Below are positions 1 to 7,365 of a stretch of 11,735 bases of DNA, in pieces. Below the pieces are notes generated by a model. The model worked only from the letters and a program-made list of their open reading frames with translations, made no database searches and was not told the origin of the DNA. A program made the position numbers and the translations under genes. The stretch is from assembly GCA_050331455.1 (NCBI GenBank), contig JBHJGV010000044.1:1-11735 (forward strand). The letters are read 5' to 3'. This DNA is from CAYUYV01 sp050331455. Its GTDB lineage: Bacteria > Pseudomonadota > Alphaproteobacteria > JAJFIK01. Every line of letters starts with the position of its first letter. The stretch's first letter is position 1.

Positions 1-70
1 GCTTGTTGTGTTCTCCTTGTTCACTATCTTTGGTGCGTGTTTGTGTGCGGGGGTTTACACGCGGCTTTTG

Positions 71-101
71 TTTTGGGGGGCCGCGATCACCTTTTGGGGG
101 G
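71..101. repeat. Short direct repeat in a G/T-rich left edge
   Basis: The ten bases TTTTGGGGGG occur at 71-80 and again at 92-101, a 21-base period. They lie in a stretch (about 1-110) that is strikingly G/T-rich on the plus strand compared with the rest of the window. Nothing coding is convincing in 1-267. The two overlapping reading frames there run into the tRNA-Lys gene and look like shadows. A short hairpin (GGCGGG at 160-165 with CCCGCC at 172-177) lies downstream of tRNA-Lys on its strand but has no T-run, so I do not call a terminator. Confidence 0.35.
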
Positions 102-267
102 TTTTTAACCGGCCGGCTGCGCTCACCATCGACCCCAGGACCCGTGGAGGGTGCGGAGCGGCGGGTGACACCCCGCCCTACGGATGGCGTGTCCGACGAC
201 TCAGCACGACCTCAACCGGACGCGCATCAGCCCCGGTCTCACACACTATTGATCTTACTTATAAATT

Positions 268-343
268 TGGTGAGCCCAGATGGGTTCGAACCATCGACCT
301 ACTGATTAAAAGTCAGTTGCTCTACCAGCTGAGCTATGGGCCC
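268..343 (-). tRNA. tRNA-Lys (anticodon UUU)
   Basis: The minus strand reads as a complete 76-base tRNA including an encoded CCA end. The acceptor stem pairs GGGCCCA with TGGGCTC (one G-T pair), followed by discriminator A. The D arm has the usual TAGCTCAGCTGGTAGAGC run. The anticodon stem ACTGA/TCAGT carries the loop CTTTTAA, giving anticodon UUU for lysine AAA/AAG codons. The T arm contains the canonical GGTTCGAACCC-type loop. No mismatch disables the fold. It stands alone, with no adjacent tRNA or rRNA. Confidence 0.97.
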
Positions 344-363
344 GTCTCGATGGGGTGCAGCGG

Positions 364-392
364 AACGTAAGGAAGGTGGCGCGGGGGGTCAA
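364..392 (-). promoter_or_regulatory. Candidate promoter of tRNA-Lys
   Basis: On the minus strand TTGACC (positions 392-387) is followed after 17 bases by TACGTT (369-364), about 20 bases upstream of the tRNA 5' end. The -35 element is good for a housekeeping sigma factor. The -10 element matches TATAAT at only three positions, which is common in GC-rich alphaproteobacteria. This is motif reading only. Confidence 0.4.
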
Positions 393-433
393 GGGGCCCG
401 CGCGCCGCTTCAGATGGGAAAACCCAGGGTCAA

Positions 434-961
434 TCACATCAGGCCGAGGCGTTCACCAAAAAAGATGAAACCGAGGATGATCAGGGTGTAGAGGATCAGG
501 CCGCCCACCACGATGAACACCTGATAGAAGCGCCGCGCCCGGGCTGCGTTCACCTTAAGGCTCATGGTCGTCGCCTCGGCCAGGCTGAACGAGGCGATGT
601 CCCGGATCGAGATCATGCCCACGACCTTGTCGTCCGCATCAACCACGGGCAGGTGACGGAAATTCCCGTCCCCCATCAGTTCCGCCGCCTCGGACACGTC
701 CGTATCGTGGGTCACGGTCTTGGGCTCGGCCGTCATCACGTCGGACACGGTGGTCTCGCCCGGTTTCTTGCCCAGGGAGATGACCTTGTTGAGCAGGTCG
801 CGCTCGGTCACGATGCCCACAAGATGACCCGCGGCGTCCACGACCGGCAAACAGCCGATCCCCGCCTCGGTCATCTGCCGGCTCGCATCGAGCACCGTCA
901 TGGACGGCATCGCATGGCTAAGCACCTGACCTTTCAGGCTCGGAAGTTCCGTGACGAGCAT
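434..961 (-). CDS. Two-CBS-domain protein with a C-terminal membrane anchor
   Basis: A 175-residue protein. Residues about 12-65 and 76-130 form a CBS pair (Bateman module), a fold that usually binds adenosine nucleotides and regulates a partner. Typical motifs are visible: GCLPVVDAAGHLVGIVTERDL in the first repeat, and MTAEPKTVTHDT followed by FRHLPVVDADDKVVGMISIRDI in the second. After a basic stretch (RARRFYQ, 141-147) comes one hydrophobic helix (about 148-168) and a seven-residue tail, so it is predicted to be tail-anchored with the CBS pair in the cytoplasm. The start was chosen because AAGGAG lies eight bases before this ATG; a frame open further upstream (to 1117) gives 52 residues without family resemblance. 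Nothing nearby names its partner. Stop codon TGA. Confidence 0.9.
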   Translation of the reverse strand: MLVTELPSLKGQVLSHAMPSMTVLDASRQMTEAGIGCLPVVDAAGHLVGIVTERDLLNKVISLGKKPGETTVSDVMTAEPKTVTHDTDVSEAAELMGDGNFRHLPVVDADDKVVGMISIRDIASFSLAEATTMSLKVNAARARRFYQVFIVVGGLILYTLIILGFIFFGERLGLM

Positions 962-1287
962 GGCGATCTCCTTTTTTCCGTCCGCTTCAGTGTGGGCCCC
1001 GGTCGGTTTGACCCCTGCTCGGTTTTGGCCCGGGACGTCCGGGCAAAGGGCGACAGGCCAAGGCCGATCCGGTCCGCAGATGAGCACAAACCGTTTGAGC
1101 GGTTGCCAAAGCCTCAAGATCAGTTAGGCGCCATGGACGGCTTGGCAAACGGATCGCCCGCGTTTCGGGGCCATCGCCCGAGCCGAACCACGCCCAAGGC
1201 CCTCCATTGAACGCCGAAACCCCGCCGGTGCAACCCCCGGCGGTTGGGTGTCCATCCTGAGGTGTGACCGAAAGCGCGGGCGCCGGG
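962..1287. other. Non-coding gap between two minus-strand genes
   Basis: These 326 bases hold the leader of the CBS gene at the low end (AAGGAG next to its start) and a GC-rich hairpin at the high end, listed separately. TTGAG...CTCAA at about 1095-1117 forms a small inverted repeat. No convincing promoter, RNA gene or coding frame is visible; the frames crossing it lack domains and biased composition argues against them. Confidence 0.5.
1222..1243 (-). terminator. Possible terminator hairpin of the GYF_2-like gene
   Basis: A perfect 7-bp stem, CCGCCGG (1222-1228) with CCGGCGG (1237-1243), and an 8-base loop, lies 45 bases past the stop codon of the upstream minus-strand gene. On that strand it is followed only by GGTTTCGG, so the T-tract is poor. 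It may act as a weak terminator or merely stabilise the 3' end. Confidence 0.3.
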
Positions 1288-2526
1288 TCAGCGGCGGCGG
1301 CGGCGCCCCCGGGCCAGGATCATGATGTCCGGGTCCTGGAGGATTTCCCGCAACGCCCGGACGGTTTCGGATTCGTGGGCCTTCTTCGCAGGCTCATCGG
1401 CGTCACCGGCGCCCTCGCCTGGCTCCGGCGCGGCGTCACCGGCGCCTGCGTCACTGGTGTCACGGGCGGTTTCGGGCGCGCCGCGGTCCGCCGGGCTTTC
1501 CCATGCGGGCCGATCCGCCTCGCCGGGCACCCGGTCGAGAGCCAGGCGGTCCAGCGTCGGGGCGGACACCGTGTCCGTCGAAGGCGCAAGATCCTCGGAC
1601 TGGGCGAAGGTGTCGGCCGCGCGATTGGCCCTTTGCGCCCAGCACGGCACCTCGGGCTGGTCGGGCACCCGGGCCATGCGGCGGAACAGCCGGCGGGGCC
1701 AGCCGAACGGCCCCCTGGTGCTGCCCTGCGTCCCGGCGGGTCTTGCAAGCGGTTCCCCATCGCCGGCCCCGGCCTCGGGCGCATCCGCCAACGACGTGCC
1801 GGTTGCCTCACCCGCACCGGAGGCCCGGCCGGCACCGGAGGCCCGGCCAGCATCCGAACTCAGGCCCGCATCGCCAGTATCCTCCGAAGTGAATCCGTTC
1901 AGCGGGTCGCCGTCCGGCAGCTCCACCGCGGCAAGGACATCGTCACGGGCGGCGGCTCCGCCGAAACGGGGCGCGAGGCCGGCCGGATCCATGGTGTCGA
2001 AATCCAGGGATGCGGCGGGCGCCATGGGGGCGTCTTCGTCCTCCGGCACGCGGACCCGGTCCATCACATCGCTCATGGAGAGAGGGCCCATAGTGATGGA
2101 CCGATGGGACGCGGACGGTCGCGGCGCCAGGACCGACGGGACCGGCGGGGCCTCAAAATCGGCATCGGGTGCCTTGGGGCCACGGGGAGCGTCGGGCATG
2201 CCCACCCGGTGGTCCTCCATGCCGGACCCATGGGAAAAGGGGATGGGGTGGCGAGCGAACAGGGATCGCAATTCCGCGTCGGTCCCGGCCGTGCACCACC
2301 GCCCGCCATTCACGGGTTTGACAATGCTTTCGGGAACGATGCGCCCCTCGTCGATGTACCGGCGCATGTGTTTGGCCGAATAGGGCCCATAGATCGTGTT
2401 TTGGACCTTGACCCGCCAGGCCCGGCCCAATCCGTCCGGATCCGAGCCGCGTTCCGTCTGGCCCGATGCCGGCCACGGACCATCCCCGGCCGGGCATGGT
2501 CCGCATCGCTCGGTGCTGACACTCAT
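1288..2526 (-). CDS. GYF_2-like domain protein with long disordered region and C-terminal Arg5
   Basis: A 412-residue protein. Residues about 36-92 resemble the GYF_2 (DUF4339) domain: WRVKVQNTIYGPYS, then a helix leading to IDEGRIVPESIV, then GGRW..AGTDAELRSLF. The family is generally taken to mediate protein contacts; no enzyme motif is seen. The middle (about 100-370) is rich in Ala, Gly, Pro, Asp and Glu and is probably disordered. It includes a duplicated GAGRAS unit encoded by an 18-bp tandem repeat (1814-1849). The C-terminus is ETVRALREILQDPDIMIL followed by ARG and five arginines (CGC x5, 1291-1305), a likely short helix plus basic tail. The ATG at 2526 is preferred because the domain follows closely, but a GTG at 2601 would add 25 residues and the RBS is weak in both cases. 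A longer plus-strand frame over this region lacks any domain. I cannot name a function. Confidence 0.8.
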   Translation of the reverse strand: MSVSTERCGPCPAGDGPWPASGQTERGSDPDGLGRAWRVKVQNTIYGPYSAKHMRRYIDEGRIVPESIVKPVNGGRWCTAGTDAELRSLFARHPIPFSHGSGMEDHRVGMPDAPRGPKAPDADFEAPPVPSVLAPRPSASHRSITMGPLSMSDVMDRVRVPEDEDAPMAPAASLDFDTMDPAGLAPRFGGAAARDDVLAAVELPDGDPLNGFTSEDTGDAGLSSDAGRASGAGRASGAGEATGTSLADAPEAGAGDGEPLARPAGTQGSTRGPFGWPRRLFRRMARVPDQPEVPCWAQRANRAADTFAQSEDLAPSTDTVSAPTLDRLALDRVPGEADRPAWESPADRGAPETARDTSDAGAGDAAPEPGEGAGDADEPAKKAHESETVRALREILQDPDIMILARGRRRRR

Positions 2527-2849
2527 GACACAAATAACCCTGTGACCGTCGCCGATGGCGCTACCCCCACGGACCCCTACGTTCAGTCCCCGGAACCCCA
2601 CGCGTTAACCCTGTGCGTTAAGGGTTTAGCAAGAACTGTGACACGTCTGATGTGCCCCTTTTGTGACCGCGTTTCCCCACTGCGCCGTCGGCCGTGCCGG
2701 AACGGGACAGGCCTTGCGGCCGCTGGGACACGCGGGGCATGCTCGGACGTCCCGTCGCGAGACAGGCGGGGCCAATACGAAACCCGGGCACGCCGCGTTC
2801 TTCATGCGACCGCCCGGAGGGACGGACCCGCGCCTCGAAAGGAAACACC
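2527..2849. promoter_or_regulatory. Divergent intergenic region with repeated TAACCCTGTG
   Basis: This 323-base region separates the minus-strand GYF_2-like gene from the plus-strand crotonase-family gene, so it should hold both promoters. TAACCCTGTG occurs twice in the same orientation (2535-2544 and 2606-2615). The second copy lies in a locally AT-rich stretch with two TTAA boxes nine bases apart (2605-2621). TGTGAC occurs at three places (about 2541, 2637 and 2665). These could be operator half-sites. The TTAA spacing of nine does not match the CtrA consensus spacing of seven. No confident -35/-10 pair is visible on either strand. Confidence 0.3.
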
Positions 2850-3641
2850 ATGACCGCAGCGACGACCCCTTACGAATTCTGCACCGTGGAGCGGGACGGG
2901 CCGCTGACCACCGTCACCATGAACCGGCCCGACGTGATGAACGCGCTTCATCCGCCGGCCAATTTCGAACTCGCGGCCGTGTTCGACGATTTCGCGCGGG
3001 ATCCGGATCAATGGATCGCCATCATCACCGGCGCGGGCGAGCGGGCCTTCAGCGCCGGCAATGACCTGAAATACCAGGCTTCCGGCGGCCAGATGTCCGT
3101 GCCCGACAGCGGGTTTGCCGGCCTGACGGCACGGTATGACTGCGTGAAGCCGGTGATCGCCGCCGTGGACGGCATCGCCATGGGCGGCGGTTTCGAAATC
3201 GCCCTCGCCTGCGACCTGATCATCGCGTCGGAAACGGCGACCTTTGCCCTGCCCGAGCCCCGGGTGGGCCTCGCGGCGTTGGCCGGCGGCCTGCACCGCC
3301 TGCCCCGCCAGATCGGGACCAAACAGGCCATGGGCATGATCCTGACCGGCCGCCGCGTCGGCGCGGAAGAAGGCAAGGCACTCGGCTTCGTGAACGAGGT
3401 CGTGCCGGCCGGCCAGGCCCTGGAGGCCGCCCACCGCTGGGCCGGTGAGATCCTGGCCTGTTCGCCCATGTCGATCCGGGCCTCCAAACAGGCCGTTTAT
3501 GACGGCCTCGACCATGCAAGCCTGGAAGCGGCGATAACGGGACGGTATGAAGCCGTCGGGGCCATGCTGCGCAGTGAAGACCTGGTCGAAGGACCAAAGG
3601 CCTTCGCCGAAAAGCGCAAACCCCAATGGAAGGGTAAGTGA
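2850..3641 (+). CDS. Enoyl-CoA hydratase/isomerase (crotonase) family protein
   Basis: A 263-residue cytoplasmic enzyme, usual length for the family, acting on acyl-CoA thioesters; hydration of a 2-enoyl-CoA is the default reaction. FSAGNDLK (67-74) and the GGG at 112-114 provide the oxyanion-hole loops. GGGFEIALACD holds Glu116 and LPEPRVG holds Glu136, at the positions of the two catalytic glutamates of rat crotonase (144 and 164), so it should be hydratase-competent. The LHRLPR, MILTGRRVGAEE and GFVNEVV motifs follow in normal order. FSAGxDLK and TGRRxGAEE resemble carnitinyl-CoA dehydratase (CaiD) relatives, but this does not fix the substrate. AAAGGA six bases before the ATG decides the start; the frame is open 52 codons further upstream but without RBS or homology. 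A GMC oxidoreductase gene follows 83 bases on. Confidence 0.95.
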   Translation: MTAATTPYEFCTVERDGPLTTVTMNRPDVMNALHPPANFELAAVFDDFARDPDQWIAIITGAGERAFSAGNDLKYQASGGQMSVPDSGFAGLTARYDCVKPVIAAVDGIAMGGGFEIALACDLIIASETATFALPEPRVGLAALAGGLHRLPRQIGTKQAMGMILTGRRVGAEEGKALGFVNEVVPAGQALEAAHRWAGEILACSPMSIRASKQAVYDGLDHASLEAAITGRYEAVGAMLRSEDLVEGPKAFAEKRKPQWKGK

Positions 3642-3656
3642 GCGGATAAGCGCGTC

Positions 3657-3688
3657 CGGTTTGCGGTGGCGGGCCGGGCCCGAAACCG
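3657..3688 (+). other. GC-rich stem-loop between the crotonase and GMC genes
   Basis: CGGTTT (3657-3662) pairs with AAACCG (3683-3688), and inside it CGGGC pairs with GCCCG across a three-base loop, leaving a seven-base bulge on one side. It sits between the two genes, ahead of the GMC ribosome-binding site. It has no T-tract, so it may be an mRNA processing or stability element rather than a terminator. Confidence 0.3.
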
Positions 3689-3724
3689 TCCGCAACTGAA
3701 CGAACCGAGGCAGGGAGACGGGCC

Positions 3725-5377
3725 GTGGCGTCCAAATGGGCATCCTATGACACCATCATTATCGGGGCGGGCAGCGCGGGCTGTGTGCTCGCGGCGCGGC
3801 TCAGCGAGGATCCGGATCACCAGGTCCTGCTGCTGGAGGCGGGCCCCCGGGACAATTCCATGGTCGTGCACATGCCCGCAGGCGTCGGCAGCCTGCTGAA
3901 AAGCAAGGGACCGCACAATTGGGGCTTTGAGACCGAGGGCCAACGCCATCTGGACGGCCGGCGGCTCTACTGGCCGCGGGGCAAGGGCCTGGGCGGCTCC
4001 TCCTCCATCAACGGCATGATCTATATTCGTGGCCACGCCCGGGATTACGACATGTGGCGCCAGCAGGGGCTGGATGGGTGGGGCTTTGCGGACGTCCTGC
4101 CCTATTTCAAGCGCTCGGAAACCTATGAAGGGGGCGGGTCGGACTTTCACGGGGCGGACGGCCCACAATATGTCAGCACCCACCGCTCACCCAATCCCCT
4201 GTTCCGAGCCTTCGTGCAGGCGGGCCTCCAGGCCGGTTATCCCCCGACGGACGACTTCAACGGTGCCCAGCAGGAAGGCTTCGGCCGCTATGATTTCACC
4301 ATCAAGGACGGCCGGCGCTGGAGCACCGCGAGCGGCTATCTGAAACCGGCCATGGACCGGCCCAATCTGACTGTCATGACGGGCGCCCAGGTGACCCGGG
4401 TCCTGTTCGACGGGCGCAAGGCCATCGGCGTCGAACTGGCCCATGGCGATCGGCTGGAGACCATCCACGCCCGCAGCGAGGTGGCCCTGTGCGGCGGGGT
4501 GCTCGCCTCGCCCCAGATGCTGATGCTGTCGGGCGTGGGGCCTGCGGATTATCTGCGCCGCTTCGACCTGCCCGTGATCGCGGATCTGCAGGGTGTGGGC
4601 GAGAACCTGCAGGACCACTTGGACTGTCAGGTGATGGTGGAATCCACCCAGCCCATCACCCTGTTCGAATACTCAAAGCCCGTGAAGCAGATTGCGACGG
4701 GTCTCAATTACCTGTTTTTCGGTCAGGGTCCCGGGCGCACCCAGGGCCTTGAATCCGGCGCTTTCGTCAAAAGCCGCCCGGATCTGGAAATCCCGGACCT
4801 GCAGATCCATTTCATCATTGCGTTGGTCTTTTCCCATGCCCGAATCAAGGCGGACCGGCACGGCTTCATGGCCCATGTCTGCCAGTTGCGCCCGGAAAGC
4901 CGCGGTTATGTGCGCCTGAAATCCGCCGATCCGGCCGCCGATCCCCTGATTCAGCCCAATTATCTGGCCACAGAGGAAGACCGGCGCGCCTTGCGCGAGG
5001 GCGTCAAGATCCTGCGGGAGGTGTTCGCCCAGAAGGCCTTCGATCCCTATCGCGGGCCGGAAATCTGGCCGGGTGCCACAGTGCAGAGCGATGCGGACAT
5101 CGACGCCTTCATCCGGCGCACCGCCGAGACCATCTATCACCCCATCGGGACCTGCAAGATGGGCACGGACAATGACGCCATGGCCGTTGTGGACAATCAC
5201 GGCCGCGTGCGCGGGGTCGAGGGTCTGCGGGTGGTCGATGCCTCCATCATGCCGACCCTGGTGGGCGGCAACACCAATGCCCCCACCATCATGATGGCCG
5301 AGAAAATCGCCGACCATATGCGCGGGCGCCCTGCCCTGCCGCCCGAACCGGTGGACATCGCCGAAGACCGGATTTAG
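3725..5377 (+). CDS. GMC-family FAD oxidoreductase, choline-dehydrogenase-like
   Basis: A 550-residue flavoprotein of normal family length that should oxidise a primary or secondary alcohol, passing electrons from FAD to an acceptor or oxygen. The dinucleotide-binding motif GAGSAG (14-19) and the ribose-binding glutamate of LLLEAG (35-40) open the protein. GMC signature 1 is around PRGKGLGGSSSINGMIYIRG (84-103) and signature 2 around GGVLASPQMLMLSGVGP (257-273). The catalytic pair is His472 in YHPIGTCKMG and an Asn of GGNTNAP (518 by family alignment). Overall it resembles BetA-type choline dehydrogenases, but many such paralogues act on other alcohols, so choline is not claimed; no betaine-aldehyde dehydrogenase gene is beside it. 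No signal peptide. GTG start, supported by AGGGAG seven bases upstream. It ends in TAG, the only gene here to do so. Confidence 0.95.
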   Translation: MASKWASYDTIIIGAGSAGCVLAARLSEDPDHQVLLLEAGPRDNSMVVHMPAGVGSLLKSKGPHNWGFETEGQRHLDGRRLYWPRGKGLGGSSSINGMIYIRGHARDYDMWRQQGLDGWGFADVLPYFKRSETYEGGGSDFHGADGPQYVSTHRSPNPLFRAFVQAGLQAGYPPTDDFNGAQQEGFGRYDFTIKDGRRWSTASGYLKPAMDRPNLTVMTGAQVTRVLFDGRKAIGVELAHGDRLETIHARSEVALCGGVLASPQMLMLSGVGPADYLRRFDLPVIADLQGVGENLQDHLDCQVMVESTQPITLFEYSKPVKQIATGLNYLFFGQGPGRTQGLESGAFVKSRPDLEIPDLQIHFIIALVFSHARIKADRHGFMAHVCQLRPESRGYVRLKSADPAADPLIQPNYLATEEDRRALREGVKILREVFAQKAFDPYRGPEIWPGATVQSDADIDAFIRRTAETIYHPIGTCKMGTDNDAMAVVDNHGRVRGVEGLRVVDASIMPTLVGGNTNAPTIMMAEKIADHMRGRPALPPEPVDIAEDRI

Positions 5378-5463
5378 GGGAGCGGCTTTACCGGGCCGGG
5401 CTGACAGGACGGGTGCGGATCTGATAGGGACGAAAGGCCTTTGTTCATCGAGATGGAGCTCCC

Positions 5464-6252
5464 ATGGCCGCCCGCCCCGCCGACTACACCCATATCCACA
5501 AGATCTTCACGGCCGACATCAACGAGCGGGTCAATTGCGGGCGATACTGCGCGCCGTTGAACGGCGGCAGCCCGCTGTGCTGCACCACCGCCACGGCCAT
5601 CCCTATCGTCGCCAACGCGGAATGGAAGGCCCTTAAGAAGCGCACGGATATTTGGCAGCCCTTCAAGCCCTTCGACGCCACCTCCCGCAAGATCGTCGAG
5701 GAGCTCCATGAAAGCTGTAGCGCCGTAGAATGCGCGGTGGCGCCCGTCTGCCAACGGGACAACCGGACCCTGGCCTGCCGTGCCTTTCCCTTTTTCCCCT
5801 ATTTCACGAAGGAGCGGGACCTGGTCGGGATCGGCTATTACTGGACCTTCGAGGATCGCTGCTGGATCCTGTCCAATCTCGGCATCGTCGAGCCGGATTT
5901 CGTTCGTGAGATGATGGAAACATACCGCTTCCTGTTCGAAAAGGACAAGGAAGAAGAGGACGTGTTTGTCGAACAGTCCGTCAGCGCACGGCGCGTATTC
6001 TCGCGCTGGAACAGGCCTTTTCCCGTACTCACGGAAGACGGCAGCCTTTATGTGGTGGAACCGAAATCCGGCGGGCGCCTTGTGCCAATGGCGGCGTCCG
6101 AGCTGCCCGCCTTCGGACCCTATAGCAGCCAGGGCGCCTATCGCGAGGCGGTCGAAGCCCATGGCGGCGATCCCGACGACCCGGCTCTTCCGTCCCTGGA
6201 CGAAGCGGCATCCTTCCATGCAGCGCAGGCGCCGGCGCGCAAACGGGCATGA
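5464..6252 (+). CDS. Cysteine-rich protein, possibly YkgJ-like metal-chelating
   Basis: A 262-residue protein probably located in the cytoplasm, with no signal peptide or membrane helix. Nine cysteines fall in the first 133 residues: C25, C29, C39, C40, C85, C90, C96, C105 and C133. The blocks NCGRYC...LCC and RTLACRAFPFFPY recall YkgJ-family (UPF0153) zinc/iron-chelating proteins, where a CxxC...CC block and an R-P-L-x-CR-x-(F/Y)-P segment are typical. The match is by eye and the spacing is looser than usual, so a divergent member or a different metal or Fe-S protein is possible. A charged segment (FEKDKEEEDVF, about 158-168) precedes an uncharacterised C-terminal part. GGAG five bases before the ATG supports the start. 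It follows the GMC gene by 86 bases, so co-transcription is likely; a maturation or electron-transfer role is only a guess. Confidence 0.85.
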   Translation: MAARPADYTHIHKIFTADINERVNCGRYCAPLNGGSPLCCTTATAIPIVANAEWKALKKRTDIWQPFKPFDATSRKIVEELHESCSAVECAVAPVCQRDNRTLACRAFPFFPYFTKERDLVGIGYYWTFEDRCWILSNLGIVEPDFVREMMETYRFLFEKDKEEEDVFVEQSVSARRVFSRWNRPFPVLTEDGSLYVVEPKSGGRLVPMAASELPAFGPYSSQGAYREAVEAHGGDPDDPALPSLDEAASFHAAQAPARKRA

Positions 6253-6435
6253 CCGCGCCGTCATGGCCCCGGCCTAAACATCCCGGCTGACACAAAACTG
6301 TTGCAGACCCTTAAGGCGCGCGGACCGCAGGCTGTGCGCTCGCCTATACGGTTTCCCCATGGCCCGCTCTTCGTTATGGTACTGGCAGATTTTCATGCCA
6401 CGTCATTTCGAAAGCCCATGCGGGAGAGTCGGCCC

Positions 6436-7365
6436 ATGGCCTTACGGTTCATCAATGCGGTGCAGGGACCTCTTGTGGCGGCGATAATGGGCGTCGGCGG
6501 ACTGCTGTCGCCCGGCTTGGCAGCCCCTAACATGCCGCCGTCGGAACAGGACTGCGCATCCGCCTGGCATACGGCCCTCGAACGGGGGACGGCCGAAGCC
6601 TTCCTGGCATTCCGGGACCGCTTTGCCTCCTGTAACGAAGTGGTTTTCGCCGACGCGCAACTGCGCGCCTTGCGGCGGGAGCGGGAGACGCGGGGCCGCC
6701 TGTTCGGGGATAAGGGAACGCCGAACACCGATCCGGTGGGCAAACTCCTGGCCTTTGATGCCCCACTCCAATCGGTCAATGGCGGCCATGCCACCATCGC
6801 GCTGCGCAATACTGGCGTGAAGGAGCAGGCGCTCTGTGATGTTTTTACCCGGAAGATCGGCCCGTTCGAGCCGGCCGCCCGCAACCCGGCTGCGGATTAC
6901 GGTCGCCCGGTCTACTGGCCGTTGAAGCGGCATGTCAGTGTGCGAAGCGTCAAGACCTGCGGCGCCATGCTGGAGGCCTATGATTTCACCCGAGGTCTGC
7001 GCCAGATCGATGACATGCGCCGGCTCCTGGCCGCACGAGGCTCCGACCAGGCGGCACGGCTCATGGGCCGCGGCCCGTTCGTGATCATGTGGCGCGAGGG
7101 CGGCCTGGGCGGCGGTGTTTTCGACTTCTCCGACGTGCCGACAGACGAACTCGTGCAGCAGATCGATGCCTTTTTGCTCTACGCCTCCCTGGAAGTGAAC
7201 GAATGGGACAAGGAGCATTACGAAGAAGCCAATATCCGCCAATGGATCCGGAACTATCTGCAAACCGCTGGAAGGCCGTTGACCACGAACATCGCCCATA
7301 TCTTCGGACTTCCGACGGCCGCCCACGCCATGCCGATGCCGGCAGATCGGGAGCAGCGCCCGTGA
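6436..7365 (+). CDS. Exported protein of unknown function
   Basis: A 309-residue protein I do not recognise. It begins with a signal-peptide-like segment: MALRF, a hydrophobic stretch to about residue 30, then GLAA with likely cleavage before PNMPPSE. Next comes CASAWHTALERGTAEAFLAFRDRFASC...AQLRAL, like the short helical segments found after caspase-like and other bacterial surface domains. The remainder includes a segment (about 100-175) that looks like a beta-rich domain, then a helical region ending in the GPFVIMWREGGLGGGVFDFSDV stretch and NEWDKEHYEEANIRQWIRNYL. Few cysteines are present and might form disulfides in the periplasm. The ATG at 6436 has GGGAGAG seven bases upstream and yields the signal peptide directly; an open frame back to 6301 would bury it. 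The stop overlaps the next gene's start, suggesting joint function. Confidence 0.85.
   Translation: MALRFINAVQGPLVAAIMGVGGLLSPGLAAPNMPPSEQDCASAWHTALERGTAEAFLAFRDRFASCNEVVFADAQLRALRRERETRGRLFGDKGTPNTDPVGKLLAFDAPLQSVNGGHATIALRNTGVKEQALCDVFTRKIGPFEPAARNPAADYGRPVYWPLKRHVSVRSVKTCGAMLEAYDFTRGLRQIDDMRRLLAARGSDQAARLMGRGPFVIMWREGGLGGGVFDFSDVPTDELVQQIDAFLLYASLEVNEWDKEHYEEANIRQWIRNYLQTAGRPLTTNIAHIFGLPTAAHAMPMPADREQRP

Noticed and set aside
3..370. Two overlapping frames at the left edge
   Set aside because: Both run into or across tRNA-Lys on the opposite strand, have no RBS or domain, and begin at the window edge.
434..1117. Upstream start for the CBS protein giving 227 residues
   Set aside because: The extra 52 residues lack family resemblance, and a strong AAGGAG site directly precedes the ATG at 961.
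2605..2621. CtrA binding site
   Set aside because: The two TTAA boxes are nine bases apart, whereas the CtrA consensus has seven.
1264..2853. A 529-codon plus-strand frame opposite the GYF_2-like gene
   Set aside because: It is longer than the minus-strand gene but Gly/Arg/Pro-rich without any domain, while the minus frame carries a recognisable GYF_2-like domain. It is a GC-rich antisense shadow.
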